Of a stretch of 6,485 nucleotides of DNA, positions 1-6,375 are shown in pieces. How positions within the stretch are numbered: the first letter of the stretch is position 1; each line of letters opens with the position of its first letter. The notes under the pieces were generated by a model that worked only from the letters and a program-made list of their open reading frames with translations, did no database searches and was not told the DNA's origin. Source of the stretch: Oceanospirillaceae bacterium (lineage in GTDB: Bacteria > Pseudomonadota > Gammaproteobacteria > Pseudomonadales > Balneatricaceae); contig DPHD01000090.1 in NCBI GenBank assembly GCA_003523085.1, positions 1 through 6,485 of the forward strand, written 5' to 3'. The position numbers were made by a program, and so were the translations under genes.

Positions 1-516
1 TTTGAAGTGTTTGTAAATAACCCAGGCATTGGCACTCAGCTGTGGGATGAATTATTTGCCAAAGGCCAAGACCTAGACGTTCGTGCCGGTTGCCCCAACC
101 TCATCGAACGTATCGAAAGTGGTTTGTTATCGTTCGGCAATGATATGGGCCATGAAACCACACCTTTTGAAATTGGTTTGGGCAAATACGTAGACCTAGA
201 TGCCGACATTAAAAGCCTCAGTTTACCCGCCTTGCGCGAACGTAAACCGACCAAACAGTTAATGGGTTTGGTACTGGAGTACCACCGTAGCTTAGCTGAT
301 TTAAACGTGTTTGTGGGTGAACAAAAAATTGGCGACATTCGCAGCCAAGCCTACTCACCCAAATACATGCGTCGTTTGGCCTTTGTTATGTGTGATCTAG
401 CGTCATTGAATGGTGCCACCACCGTCGAAGTGAACACCGACCAAGGTAAAGCCAAAGGCACATTAACTGGCCTACCTTTCGACTTTGATGCATTAGGCCT
501 GACTGCCTGTCGTTAG
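1..516 (+). CDS. dmdA: DmdA-like demethylase (GcvT superfamily), C-terminal part, truncated by window edge
   Basis: This is the 3' end of a gene that enters the window in frame from base 1 and stops at TAG 514-516. A GTG at base 7 is an internal valine codon, not a start, because the frame is open to the edge and the alignment continues upstream of it. The 171 residues align without gaps to residues 202 onward of the complete DmdA-like protein encoded at 650-1774, so about 200 residues are missing to the left. By eye the two are close to 58% identical. Shared blocks include GCPNLIER, ESGLLS, GNDMG, SLSLPALR and SQAYSPKY. These cover the end of the folate-binding aminomethyltransferase domain and the C-terminal barrel. 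DmdA transfers a methyl group from DMSP to tetrahydrofolate in the cytoplasm. Specificity of this copy is unproven; another methylated sulfonium or amine substrate is possible. A strong hairpin follows the stop, so it probably ends its own transcript. Confidence 0.8.
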   Translation, partial: FEVFVNNPGIGTQLWDELFAKGQDLDVRAGCPNLIERIESGLLSFGNDMGHETTPFEIGLGKYVDLDADIKSLSLPALRERKPTKQLMGLVLEYHRSLADLNVFVGEQKIGDIRSQAYSPKYMRRLAFVMCDLASLNGATTVEVNTDQGKAKGTLTGLPFDFDALGLTACR

Positions 517-536
517 GCCTCTTTAACCAAGCCATC

Positions 537-570
537 AGTCTGGTCAGTCACGTCGGTGACTGACCAGACT
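537..570 (+). terminator. Perfect 15-bp hairpin, probable terminator of the first DmdA-like gene
   Basis: Bases 537-551 and 556-570 are exact reverse complements, giving a 15-bp stem with the four-base loop GTCG at 552-555. It starts 21 bases after the upstream stop codon, the usual place for an intrinsic terminator. The following bases (TGTCTATATT, 571-580) are T-rich but not a clean T run, so termination may be partial. Because it also lies 53 bases upstream of a TATAAT box for the next gene, a role as a dyad operator cannot be excluded. Confidence 0.65.
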
Positions 571-623
571 TGTCTATATTCCTGAGTGATTTACCGGCGT
601 ATATTCAGTGCACTTACTCGGCC

Positions 624-629
624 TATAAT
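624..629 (+). promoter_or_regulatory. Candidate sigma-70 -10 box for the dmdA-metY-hydrolase-fadN cluster
   Basis: The hexamer is an exact TATAAT, 20 bases before the ATG of the complete DmdA-like gene and downstream of the hairpin. That would give a short leader of roughly 14 bases. No convincing -35 element sits at the expected distance (about 601-606 reads ATATTC) and there is no TGn extension, so the promoter may be weak or activator-dependent. The gap is too short to hold a folate or SAM riboswitch after the hairpin. Confidence 0.45.
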
Positions 630-637
630 TATCGTAT

Positions 638-642
638 GGTGA
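638..642 (+). promoter_or_regulatory. Ribosome binding site (GGTGA) of the complete DmdA-like gene
   Basis: GGTGA matches the 3' part of the AGGAGGTGA consensus. It lies 7 bases before the ATG at 650 and 10 bases before the second ATG at 653, so either could be used. The spacing slightly favours 650. Confidence 0.55.
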
Positions 643-649
643 CCTCATT

Positions 650-1774
650 ATGATGCCCCAACTTTCCGTTTCTCGTCGCACCCGTTCTACGCCTTTTACT
701 AGCCGTGTGGAAGCCGCGGGCGTCCAAGCCTACACGGTATACAACCACACCTTATTAGCCACTAAGTTCCGCGGTTTTGAAGCAGACTATTGGCACTTGT
801 GTGAACACGTACAAGTGTGGGACGTGTCATGTGAAAAGCAGGTGGCCATTAGTGGTCCCGATGCCTATCGTTTAATTCAGTTGATGACCCCCCGTGACTT
901 GTCTAAAGCCCGTATTGGTCGGTGTTTTTACGTACCCCTGTGCAACCCACAAGGCGGCATCGTCAATGACCCCATTGCGATCAAGCTGACTGAAAACGAT
1001 TGGTGGTTATCCATCGCCGACACCGACGTAATGTTATGGGCCCAAGGGTTAGCCACAGGCTTTAACCTAGACGTAAATGTAACGGAGCCTGATGTTTGGC
1101 CGCTTGCCGTACAAGGGCCTAAAGCCGAAGATTTGATGGCCCGCGTATTTGGCGAACAAGTACGCAACATCAAGTTCTTTAACATTAAACCTATGCTTTA
1201 CCAGGGTGTGCCCATGCAAGTGGCACGCTCTGGCTGGAGCAAACAAGGTGGTTTTGAAATTTATGTTAACGACGCCAGCCTAGCTGGTGCCTTGTGGGAC
1301 CAATTATTTGCCCAAGGCCAAGACCTCAACGTCGGCCCTGGCTGCCCTAACTTGATTGAACGTGTAGAGAGTGGTTTATTGTCTCTAGGCAATGACATGG
1401 GTTACGACACCACCCCCCTTGAGTGCGGCTTAGATCAGTACGTTGACTTAAACGCCAACATAGACAGTTTGTCGTTACCCGCCTTACGTCAACAGACCCC
1501 TCAACGGCAGTTAAGGGGCTTAGTCATCAATCAAGCGGTAAAGATTGACGACCAAAACGTTTACCTTGATGGCCAAGTTGTGGGGCAAATCACCAGCCAA
1601 GCCTACTCGCCAAAATATGGCGTACATTTGGCATTTGTCTTGTGTTCTTTAGCTTCGTTAGACGTTAGTCTTACCCTAGATGTAAACACCAGCCAAGGCA
1701 CCGTTAGCGGCCAAATCACTCGTTTGCCATTTAACTTTAACAGCCTAGGTTTACAGCCAAAAGCACCAGCATAA
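650..1774 (+). CDS. dmdA: DmdA-like DMSP demethylase (GcvT superfamily aminomethyltransferase), complete
   Basis: The 374-residue protein has the length and layout of DmdA and glycine-cleavage T-protein relatives: a folate-binding aminomethyltransferase region (about 20-280) and a C-terminal barrel (about 285-370). The N-terminus (SRRTRSTPFTSRV, 8-20; YTVYNHTLL, 28-36) and the blocks HVQVWDVS (53-60), LMTPRDL (78-84), GGIVNDP (102-108), SIADTD (121-126), SGWSKQGGFE (194-203) and GCPNLIER (231-238) are those I associate with proteins annotated as DMSP demethylase rather than housekeeping GcvT. Asp107 sits where T-proteins carry their conserved folate-site aspartate. No signal peptide or membrane segment is seen, so it should be cytoplasmic. 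The expected reaction is DMSP + tetrahydrofolate to methylmercaptopropionate + 5-methyl-tetrahydrofolate. It heads the cluster, 23 bases before metY. Two adjacent ATG codons (650, 653) leave the start uncertain by one residue. A related demethylase acting on another onium compound is the main alternative. Confidence 0.82.
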   Translation: MMPQLSVSRRTRSTPFTSRVEAAGVQAYTVYNHTLLATKFRGFEADYWHLCEHVQVWDVSCEKQVAISGPDAYRLIQLMTPRDLSKARIGRCFYVPLCNPQGGIVNDPIAIKLTENDWWLSIADTDVMLWAQGLATGFNLDVNVTEPDVWPLAVQGPKAEDLMARVFGEQVRNIKFFNIKPMLYQGVPMQVARSGWSKQGGFEIYVNDASLAGALWDQLFAQGQDLNVGPGCPNLIERVESGLLSLGNDMGYDTTPLECGLDQYVDLNANIDSLSLPALRQQTPQRQLRGLVINQAVKIDDQNVYLDGQVVGQITSQAYSPKYGVHLAFVLCSLASLDVSLTLDVNTSQGTVSGQITRLPFNFNSLGLQPKAPA

Positions 1775-1797
1775 CGTCATTTATTCGAGTCATTAGC

Positions 1798-3114
1798 ATG
1801 AGCAAATCATCTTTTTTAGGGGCCGACACCATCGCCCTGCACAGCGGTTATCAACCTGAGTCGGATCACGGCTCCCGTGCTGTGCCAATTTACCAAACCA
1901 CCTCCTACGTGTTCGACAGTGTAGACGAAGCCTCTGCGTTATTTAACGTTGAGCAAGGCGGCCATATTTATAGCCGTATTACCAACCCAACGGTGGCTGT
2001 GCTGGAGCAACGCTTAGCCGCATTAGAAGGTGGTGCGGGCGCCATTTGTACGGCTTCGGGCATGAGCGCCTTGTTCGTTACCTTTTTTAGTTTATGTTCT
2101 GCCGGCGATCACATTGTGAGTGCGGCGCAAATTTACGGCTCTACCGTCACCTTACTCAAACACACCCTGAAACGCTTCAACATTGACTGTACCTTCGTTG
2201 ACATCAATGACCAAGACGCCCTAGCAGCTGCCATTCAAGACAATACCAAGCTGGTGTTTTGCGAATCGATTGGTAACCCAGGATTGGCTGTGTCTAACTT
2301 ACCTGCCATTGCTGACACGGCTCACGCTCACGGCATACCCCTAGTGGTGGACGCGACTTTTGCCACACCCTATTTAAACAACCCCATCCAACATGGTGTT
2401 GACGTGGTGGTGCACTCGGTGACTAAATGGATCGGCGGTCATGGTGTCGCCGTGGGTGGTGTAGTCATTGACGGCGGTAATTTTGATTGGTTAAAAAGCG
2501 GCCGTTTCCCAACCCTAACGCAACCCTATGAACCCTTCCACGGCATGAATTTTTGGGAAGAATTTGGCCCAGCTGCCTTAGCCATGCGTATTCGTTGTGA
2601 ATCGATGCGCGACATTGGTGCCGCCATGACTCCCCACAACGCCTTCTTGTTATTACAAGGGTTAGAAACCCTCAACCTACGTATGCAACAACACGTGACC
2701 AATGCCCAAGCCATGGTGGAATGGCTGCAGCAGCAAGAGGCTGTGGCCTGGGTAAATCACCCAGATATCAATGCCGACGCCCATACTCAAGCCTTATTCC
2801 CCAAGGGCGCAGGCTCCATGCTCACCTTTGGTGTAAAGGGCGGCCGAGATGCCGGTGCTGCGTTTATTAACGCCTTGCAGCTATCTTCTAATCTAGCCAA
2901 CGTGGGCGATTCACGCACCTTGGTTTTACACCCGGGTAGCACCACCCACTCGCGCTTAAGCGAAACTGATTTAGTGGCAGCGGGCATTAGTGCCGACTTA
3001 ATCCGCGTGTCCGTGGGCATCGAAACGGTTAAAGATATACAAGCCGATTTTGGTTTAGGTTTACGCGCTGCGGCAAAAGTGGCTGCAGTGCAACTCGAAC
3101 CAACGGAGGCCTAA
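1798..3114 (+). CDS. metY: O-acetylhomoserine sulfhydrylase (MetY), Cys/Met metabolism PLP enzyme
   Basis: This cytoplasmic pyridoxal-phosphate enzyme of 438 residues belongs to the Cys/Met metabolism family. Landmarks are YSRITNPT (58-65), the phosphate-binding SGM (87-89), Asp185 in VVDATFATP, which should contact the cofactor nitrogen, and the Schiff-base Lys210 in HSVTKWIGGHG. The Asp-Lys spacing of 25 matches the family. Its length, and the segment with FPTLTQPYEPFHGMNFWEEF at about 233-252, fit the longer MetY group rather than cystathionine gamma-synthase or methionine gamma-lyase (about 380-400). MetY replaces the acetyl group of O-acetylhomoserine with sulfide to give homocysteine, and members can take methanethiol to give methionine directly. 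Sitting behind a DmdA-like gene, whose pathway releases methanethiol, this copy may recapture that thiol; that is inference. The ribosome binding site is weak (GAG at 1787-1789), suggesting translation tied to the upstream gene. It could still be the general sulfhydrylase of the cell. Confidence 0.9.
   Translation: MSKSSFLGADTIALHSGYQPESDHGSRAVPIYQTTSYVFDSVDEASALFNVEQGGHIYSRITNPTVAVLEQRLAALEGGAGAICTASGMSALFVTFFSLCSAGDHIVSAAQIYGSTVTLLKHTLKRFNIDCTFVDINDQDALAAAIQDNTKLVFCESIGNPGLAVSNLPAIADTAHAHGIPLVVDATFATPYLNNPIQHGVDVVVHSVTKWIGGHGVAVGGVVIDGGNFDWLKSGRFPTLTQPYEPFHGMNFWEEFGPAALAMRIRCESMRDIGAAMTPHNAFLLLQGLETLNLRMQQHVTNAQAMVEWLQQQEAVAWVNHPDINADAHTQALFPKGAGSMLTFGVKGGRDAGAAFINALQLSSNLANVGDSRTLVLHPGSTTHSRLSETDLVAAGISADLIRVSVGIETVKDIQADFGLGLRAAAKVAAVQLEPTEA
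3105..3109 (+). promoter_or_regulatory. Strong ribosome binding site (GGAGG) of the alpha/beta hydrolase, inside metY
   Basis: GGAGG lies in the last codons of metY and 7 bases before the ATG at 3117. It supports that start and implies translation of the hydrolase right behind metY. It is the best Shine-Dalgarno match in the cluster. Confidence 0.65.
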
Positions 3115-3116
3115 GC

Positions 3117-3917
3117 ATGTATATTACAGTGGATGACCAAAACACCTTTGTAGCCACCGGTGGCAAACCCTTTAACCCCAATTTACCGACCGTTGTTTTA
3201 CTCCATGGCTCGGGCACCGACCACCGTGGCTGGGCCTTGCAAGCCCGCTGGTTTGCTTTTCATGGCTATAGCGTATTTGCACCAGACATGCCTGCCCATA
3301 GTTTATCTGCAGGCGAGGCATTAACCAGCATTGAGGCCATGGGTGCGTGGTTAGTTCGGGCTTTAGACGCAGCAAAAGTAAGTAATGTGCACTTAATTGG
3401 CCATTCACAAGGCTTTTTGGTGGCTTTAGAAGCGGCAGTGTTGTTATCAAAACGCTTGCTTTCCGTCACCGCTATGGCCACCGCTAGCGCCATACCCGTT
3501 AACCCTGCCTTGATTGACACAGCGCAAAAAAATCCCGCTTTAGCGGCCCAAATGATGTTGCAATGGGGCTTTGGCAATCAACACCAATATGGCGCCAGTG
3601 CGGTGCCCGGCATGCAGCCCATAGGCATTGGTCAACGCATCATGGCCAACAATCCGCTGGCCATCGACCTAGCCGCATGTAATGCCTATAGCGCTGGAGC
3701 CCAGCGCGCCCAACAATTGGCCAGCCAAGGCTGCGCTAGCTGTGTAATCCTTGCGGCGCAAGACCGTATGACCCCCAAAAAAGAAGGTTTAAAGTTAGCC
3801 CAAGACCTTGGCACTCAGGCCCAAGTTATTGCTGACACGGGCCATATGTTACCCATGGAAGCACCCAAACAAAGCCTTAGCATCATGAAAACATTTATTC
3901 AGTCACTCGAGAAATAA
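3117..3917 (+). CDS. Alpha/beta hydrolase of unknown substrate
   Basis: The 266-residue protein has a full alpha/beta-hydrolase signature. LLHGSG (28-33) forms the oxyanion region, GHSQG carries the nucleophile Ser97, and the rest of the triad is likely Asp216 (AAQDRMTP) and His243 (DTGHMLPMEAP). The stretch between about 120 and 200, rich in Ala and Gln, should be the cap that sets specificity. No signal peptide or membrane segment is apparent, so it is likely cytoplasmic. It starts 2 bases after the metY stop with a strong GGAGG site, and its stop is 2 bases before the next gene, so it is firmly part of the operon. Family members cleave esters, thioesters, C-C bonds or haloalkanes; the Ser nucleophile argues against dehalogenases. 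Given its neighbours, a CoA-thioester or other intermediate of the same pathway is a reasonable guess, but nothing in the sequence shows it. Confidence 0.85.
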   Translation: MYITVDDQNTFVATGGKPFNPNLPTVVLLHGSGTDHRGWALQARWFAFHGYSVFAPDMPAHSLSAGEALTSIEAMGAWLVRALDAAKVSNVHLIGHSQGFLVALEAAVLLSKRLLSVTAMATASAIPVNPALIDTAQKNPALAAQMMLQWGFGNQHQYGASAVPGMQPIGIGQRIMANNPLAIDLAACNAYSAGAQRAQQLASQGCASCVILAAQDRMTPKKEGLKLAQDLGTQAQVIADTGHMLPMEAPKQSLSIMKTFIQSLEK

Positions 3918-3919
3918 CC

Positions 3920-6250
3920 ATGGCCAAACTCATCGCCAACAAAACACTACCCAAGTCCGCCATCAAAAAAGTAGCCGTTATTGGCGCCGGCACCATGGGT
4001 GCAGGCATTGCAGGCCAAGTGGCCAATGCCGGTGTTGAAGTTTGGTTATTAGACCTTCCTAGCCAAACCGACAGTATTAACGCCTTAGCAGAGCGAGGTT
4101 TTAAACGCTTACAAAACCTCAACTCGCCGGGTTTAATGAGCAACGAAGCTGGGCAATTAATCCATTGCGGTAACACGGTCGACGACTTTGAACAGTTAGC
4201 CGATTGTGACTGGATTGCCGAAGCCGTGGTGGAGCGTTTAGATATTAAACAAGCCCTCTACCGACGTATTGAAGCCATTACCGGCCCCCAGACAATCGTC
4301 ACCTCTAACACCTCTACCATTCCTATAAGTTTGTTAACCCAAGGCCTGCCACAAGCTTTTTGTGAACGCTTTGCCATTACCCACTTTTTTAACCCCGTGC
4401 GCTTTATGCGTTTACTTGAGCTAGTGCGCGGCGAACACACCCGTGACGACGTCATTGCAACCTTAGACCAGTTTTGCGAAAGCAACTTGGGTAAAGGCGT
4501 TGTGGTATGTGAAGATACGCCTGGATTTTTGGGAAACCGCGTGGGCGTATTTGCCATTCAATGCGCCTTGCACACAGCTTTCAAATTAGGCCTATCGCCT
4601 GCCGAAGCCGATGCCCTATTTGGCCGCCCCATGGGCATTCCAAAAACCGGCGTATTTGGTTTATACGATTTAATTGGCATCGATTTAATGGCCGACGTGG
4701 CCAACAGCCTTGAACAAATTTTACCAGCTGACGATGAATTTCATCAATACGCCCAGCCGGTGCCATTAATGACACAAATGATTGCTCAGGGTCATACGGG
4801 CAATAAGGGTGGTCAGGGATTCTATAAAGACTCTGAAAATGGCCGCCAAGTACTCGATTTAGCAACGGGTGAGTACCAAATCAGTGAGCGTTTACAGCTA
4901 AGCTTGGCACAACAAGCTGAAGCCGAAGGTGTTGCCGTACTCCTTAACGACGACAGCGTCTATGGCCAGTTCGCGTGGCAGGTATTGTCTAGCACCTTAA
5001 ACTATGCCGCCTCACTGATTCCAGAAATAGGCCCCAATGTGGTGCCCATCGACGATGCCATGAAGTTAGGCTACAACTGGATTTATGGCCCCTTTGAGCT
5101 GTTAGATCAACTCGGAGCACAAGAGGTAGTGCAGCGTATGCAAAGCGAAGGTCGCGAAGTAGCACCTATCTTGCTCCTCGCAGCGCGCCAACAAGGCTTC
5201 TACCACGTGGCCAATAATCAATTGATGAGCCTCACCCACTCGGGCGACTATACTAGGCTAGCGCGTCCGCAAGGCGTATTACGCTTTTCAGAGCTCAAGC
5301 AAACATTAACGCCTGTTTTTAGCAATAAAAGCGCCAGTTGGTATGCATACGACACCGCCGCCATTGTGGAATTCCATTCCAAAGCCAACTCCCTAGATGC
5401 CGATTCCATGGCGGTAATTAAACACGCTTTGGCACAAGCTCAACAGCGTAACTTACGTGGTGTAGTGCTGCACAACGACAGCCAACACTTTTCCTGCGGT
5501 GTTAACTTGAGCGCCTTTCGTGGTTTCTTCGAGGCCGAAGATTATCAGGGTATGGACAACTTCCTCGATGACTTTCAGCAAACCATGCACGCCATGAACA
5601 CTTGCCCATTACCGGTGATCGCTGCACCTGTGGGCATGTCGATCGGCGGTGGTTTTGAAGCTGTGTTAGCCGCCGATCACGTCATTTGTCACGCCAACTC
5701 GGTGATGGGTTTAGTTGAAGCCAGTGTAGGTGTAGTACCCGGTGGTGGTGGTTGTAAAGAATACCTGTATCGCTGGTACGAAGTGCTGGACGACATTAAA
5801 GCCGCTGCTTGGAAGGCGTTTATGATTGTCGGTTACGGCTGGACAGCTAAATCACCCATTGAGGCCACCGAGCAAGCCATGCTTTATCCGCAAGATCAGT
5901 ACATGATGAACCGTGATCGAATTTTACAACAAGCCCTATGCCAATTGAATAAAGTACAAAAAGCCAAACCGCGTAAGCCTTTACCCATGGCGGGCGAAGA
6001 AACCTATCGTGAAATGATGGACTGGTTATTTGAAGCCGAGGACCAAGGCAAAATCACCCCTCACGACGTGGTGGTAGGCACCGAGTTAGCGCGCATTTTC
6101 ACCGGCGGCAAAGTCAAAGCCAATACTATGATGAGCGAGCAGGATCTATTTGATGCCGAACGCGAAGCATTTTTACGCTTAGCCCGTTCCAGTGACACCC
6201 AAACACGAATTATCAGCATGCTGGATCAAGGAAGCCCAGTACGTAACTAA
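3920..6250 (+). CDS. fadN: FadN-type bifunctional 3-hydroxyacyl-CoA dehydrogenase / enoyl-CoA hydratase
   Basis: The 776-residue cytoplasmic enzyme joins two beta-oxidation activities in the order dehydrogenase then hydratase, the reverse of FadB and FadJ and the order of Bacillus FadN (about 790 residues). The N-terminal Rossmann fold shows GAGTMG (22-27) and Asp45, which favours NAD over NADP. The catalytic pair is His155 (THFFNPV) and Glu167 (LELVRG), spaced as in known dehydrogenases. Helical dehydrogenase C-terminal modules follow at about 195-300 and 330-430. The crotonase domain spans about 470-690, with oxyanion segment HFSCGVNL and both acid residues, Glu580 (GGGFE) and Glu600 (GLVEASVG), 20 apart as in active hydratases. 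The tail, ending SPVRN, resembles the FadN end. It should hydrate enoyl-CoA and oxidise the 3-hydroxyacyl-CoA product. No thiolase partner is in the window. The ribosome binding site is poor (GAG 3909-3911), so translational coupling to the hydrolase, 2 bases upstream, is likely. Its substrate may be fatty acyl-CoA or a pathway-specific thioester such as methylthioacryloyl-CoA. Confidence 0.88.
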   Translation: MAKLIANKTLPKSAIKKVAVIGAGTMGAGIAGQVANAGVEVWLLDLPSQTDSINALAERGFKRLQNLNSPGLMSNEAGQLIHCGNTVDDFEQLADCDWIAEAVVERLDIKQALYRRIEAITGPQTIVTSNTSTIPISLLTQGLPQAFCERFAITHFFNPVRFMRLLELVRGEHTRDDVIATLDQFCESNLGKGVVVCEDTPGFLGNRVGVFAIQCALHTAFKLGLSPAEADALFGRPMGIPKTGVFGLYDLIGIDLMADVANSLEQILPADDEFHQYAQPVPLMTQMIAQGHTGNKGGQGFYKDSENGRQVLDLATGEYQISERLQLSLAQQAEAEGVAVLLNDDSVYGQFAWQVLSSTLNYAASLIPEIGPNVVPIDDAMKLGYNWIYGPFELLDQLGAQEVVQRMQSEGREVAPILLLAARQQGFYHVANNQLMSLTHSGDYTRLARPQGVLRFSELKQTLTPVFSNKSASWYAYDTAAIVEFHSKANSLDADSMAVIKHALAQAQQRNLRGVVLHNDSQHFSCGVNLSAFRGFFEAEDYQGMDNFLDDFQQTMHAMNTCPLPVIAAPVGMSIGGGFEAVLAADHVICHANSVMGLVEASVGVVPGGGGCKEYLYRWYEVLDDIKAAAWKAFMIVGYGWTAKSPIEATEQAMLYPQDQYMMNRDRILQQALCQLNKVQKAKPRKPLPMAGEETYREMMDWLFEAEDQGKITPHDVVVGTELARIFTGGKVKANTMMSEQDLFDAEREAFLRLARSSDTQTRIISMLDQGSPVRN

Positions 6251-6269
6251 GCTTCTCCAAGCAGCTAAA

Positions 6270-6334
6270 AAGATACAAAAAAACACACAAGGTTACAACA
6301 ACAGGCCGCTTTATAGCAGCCAGTAACCTTGTGT
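6270..6334 (-). terminator. Rho-independent terminator for the minus-strand gene at the right edge
   Basis: Arms 6285-6296 and 6323-6334 form a perfect 12-bp stem. Between them 6304-6310 and 6315-6321 form a second 7-bp stem with one C-A mismatch and a TTAT loop, so the structure is a stacked double hairpin. Read on the minus strand it is followed by a run of seven T and then a second run of five T (the A runs at 6277-6283 and 6267-6271 on the + strand), a classic terminator. On the + strand the bases after the stem have no T run, so it is not an obvious stop for the fadN transcript. Confidence 0.75.
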
Positions 6335-6375
6335 TGCAATTCACACAGTATATTTAGCCTCCTCCCGCTAACACA

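Noticed and set aside
7..9. GTG at base 7 as the true start of the first gene
   Set aside because: The frame is open to base 1 and residues before the GTG (FE) match the paralog, so the protein is cut by the window edge rather than starting there.
36..338. Minus-strand open frame of about 100 codons opposite the first DmdA-like gene
   Set aside because: It lies wholly antisense to a gene with clear family motifs, has no recognisable domain, and no plausible promoter or ribosome binding site was seen. The same applies to the other minus-strand open frames between about 900 and 4900.
493..520. Eight-base direct repeat TTAGGCCT at 493-500 and 513-520
   Set aside because: It is a short match, one copy lies in coding sequence and the other spans the stop codon, and there is no further copy or insertion signature. 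Chance is enough.
517..649. Possible riboswitch (SAM, folate or glycine) upstream of the complete DmdA-like gene
   Set aside because: The gap is only 133 bases, most of its structure is a single simple dyad, and the TATAAT box lies only 20 bases before the start codon. No known riboswitch core motif was seen.
1798..3114. Methionine gamma-lyase instead of MetY
   Set aside because: A lyase would release methanethiol and share the fold, but the 438-residue length and the extra segment around residues 233-252 fit the O-acetylhomoserine sulfhydrylase group better.
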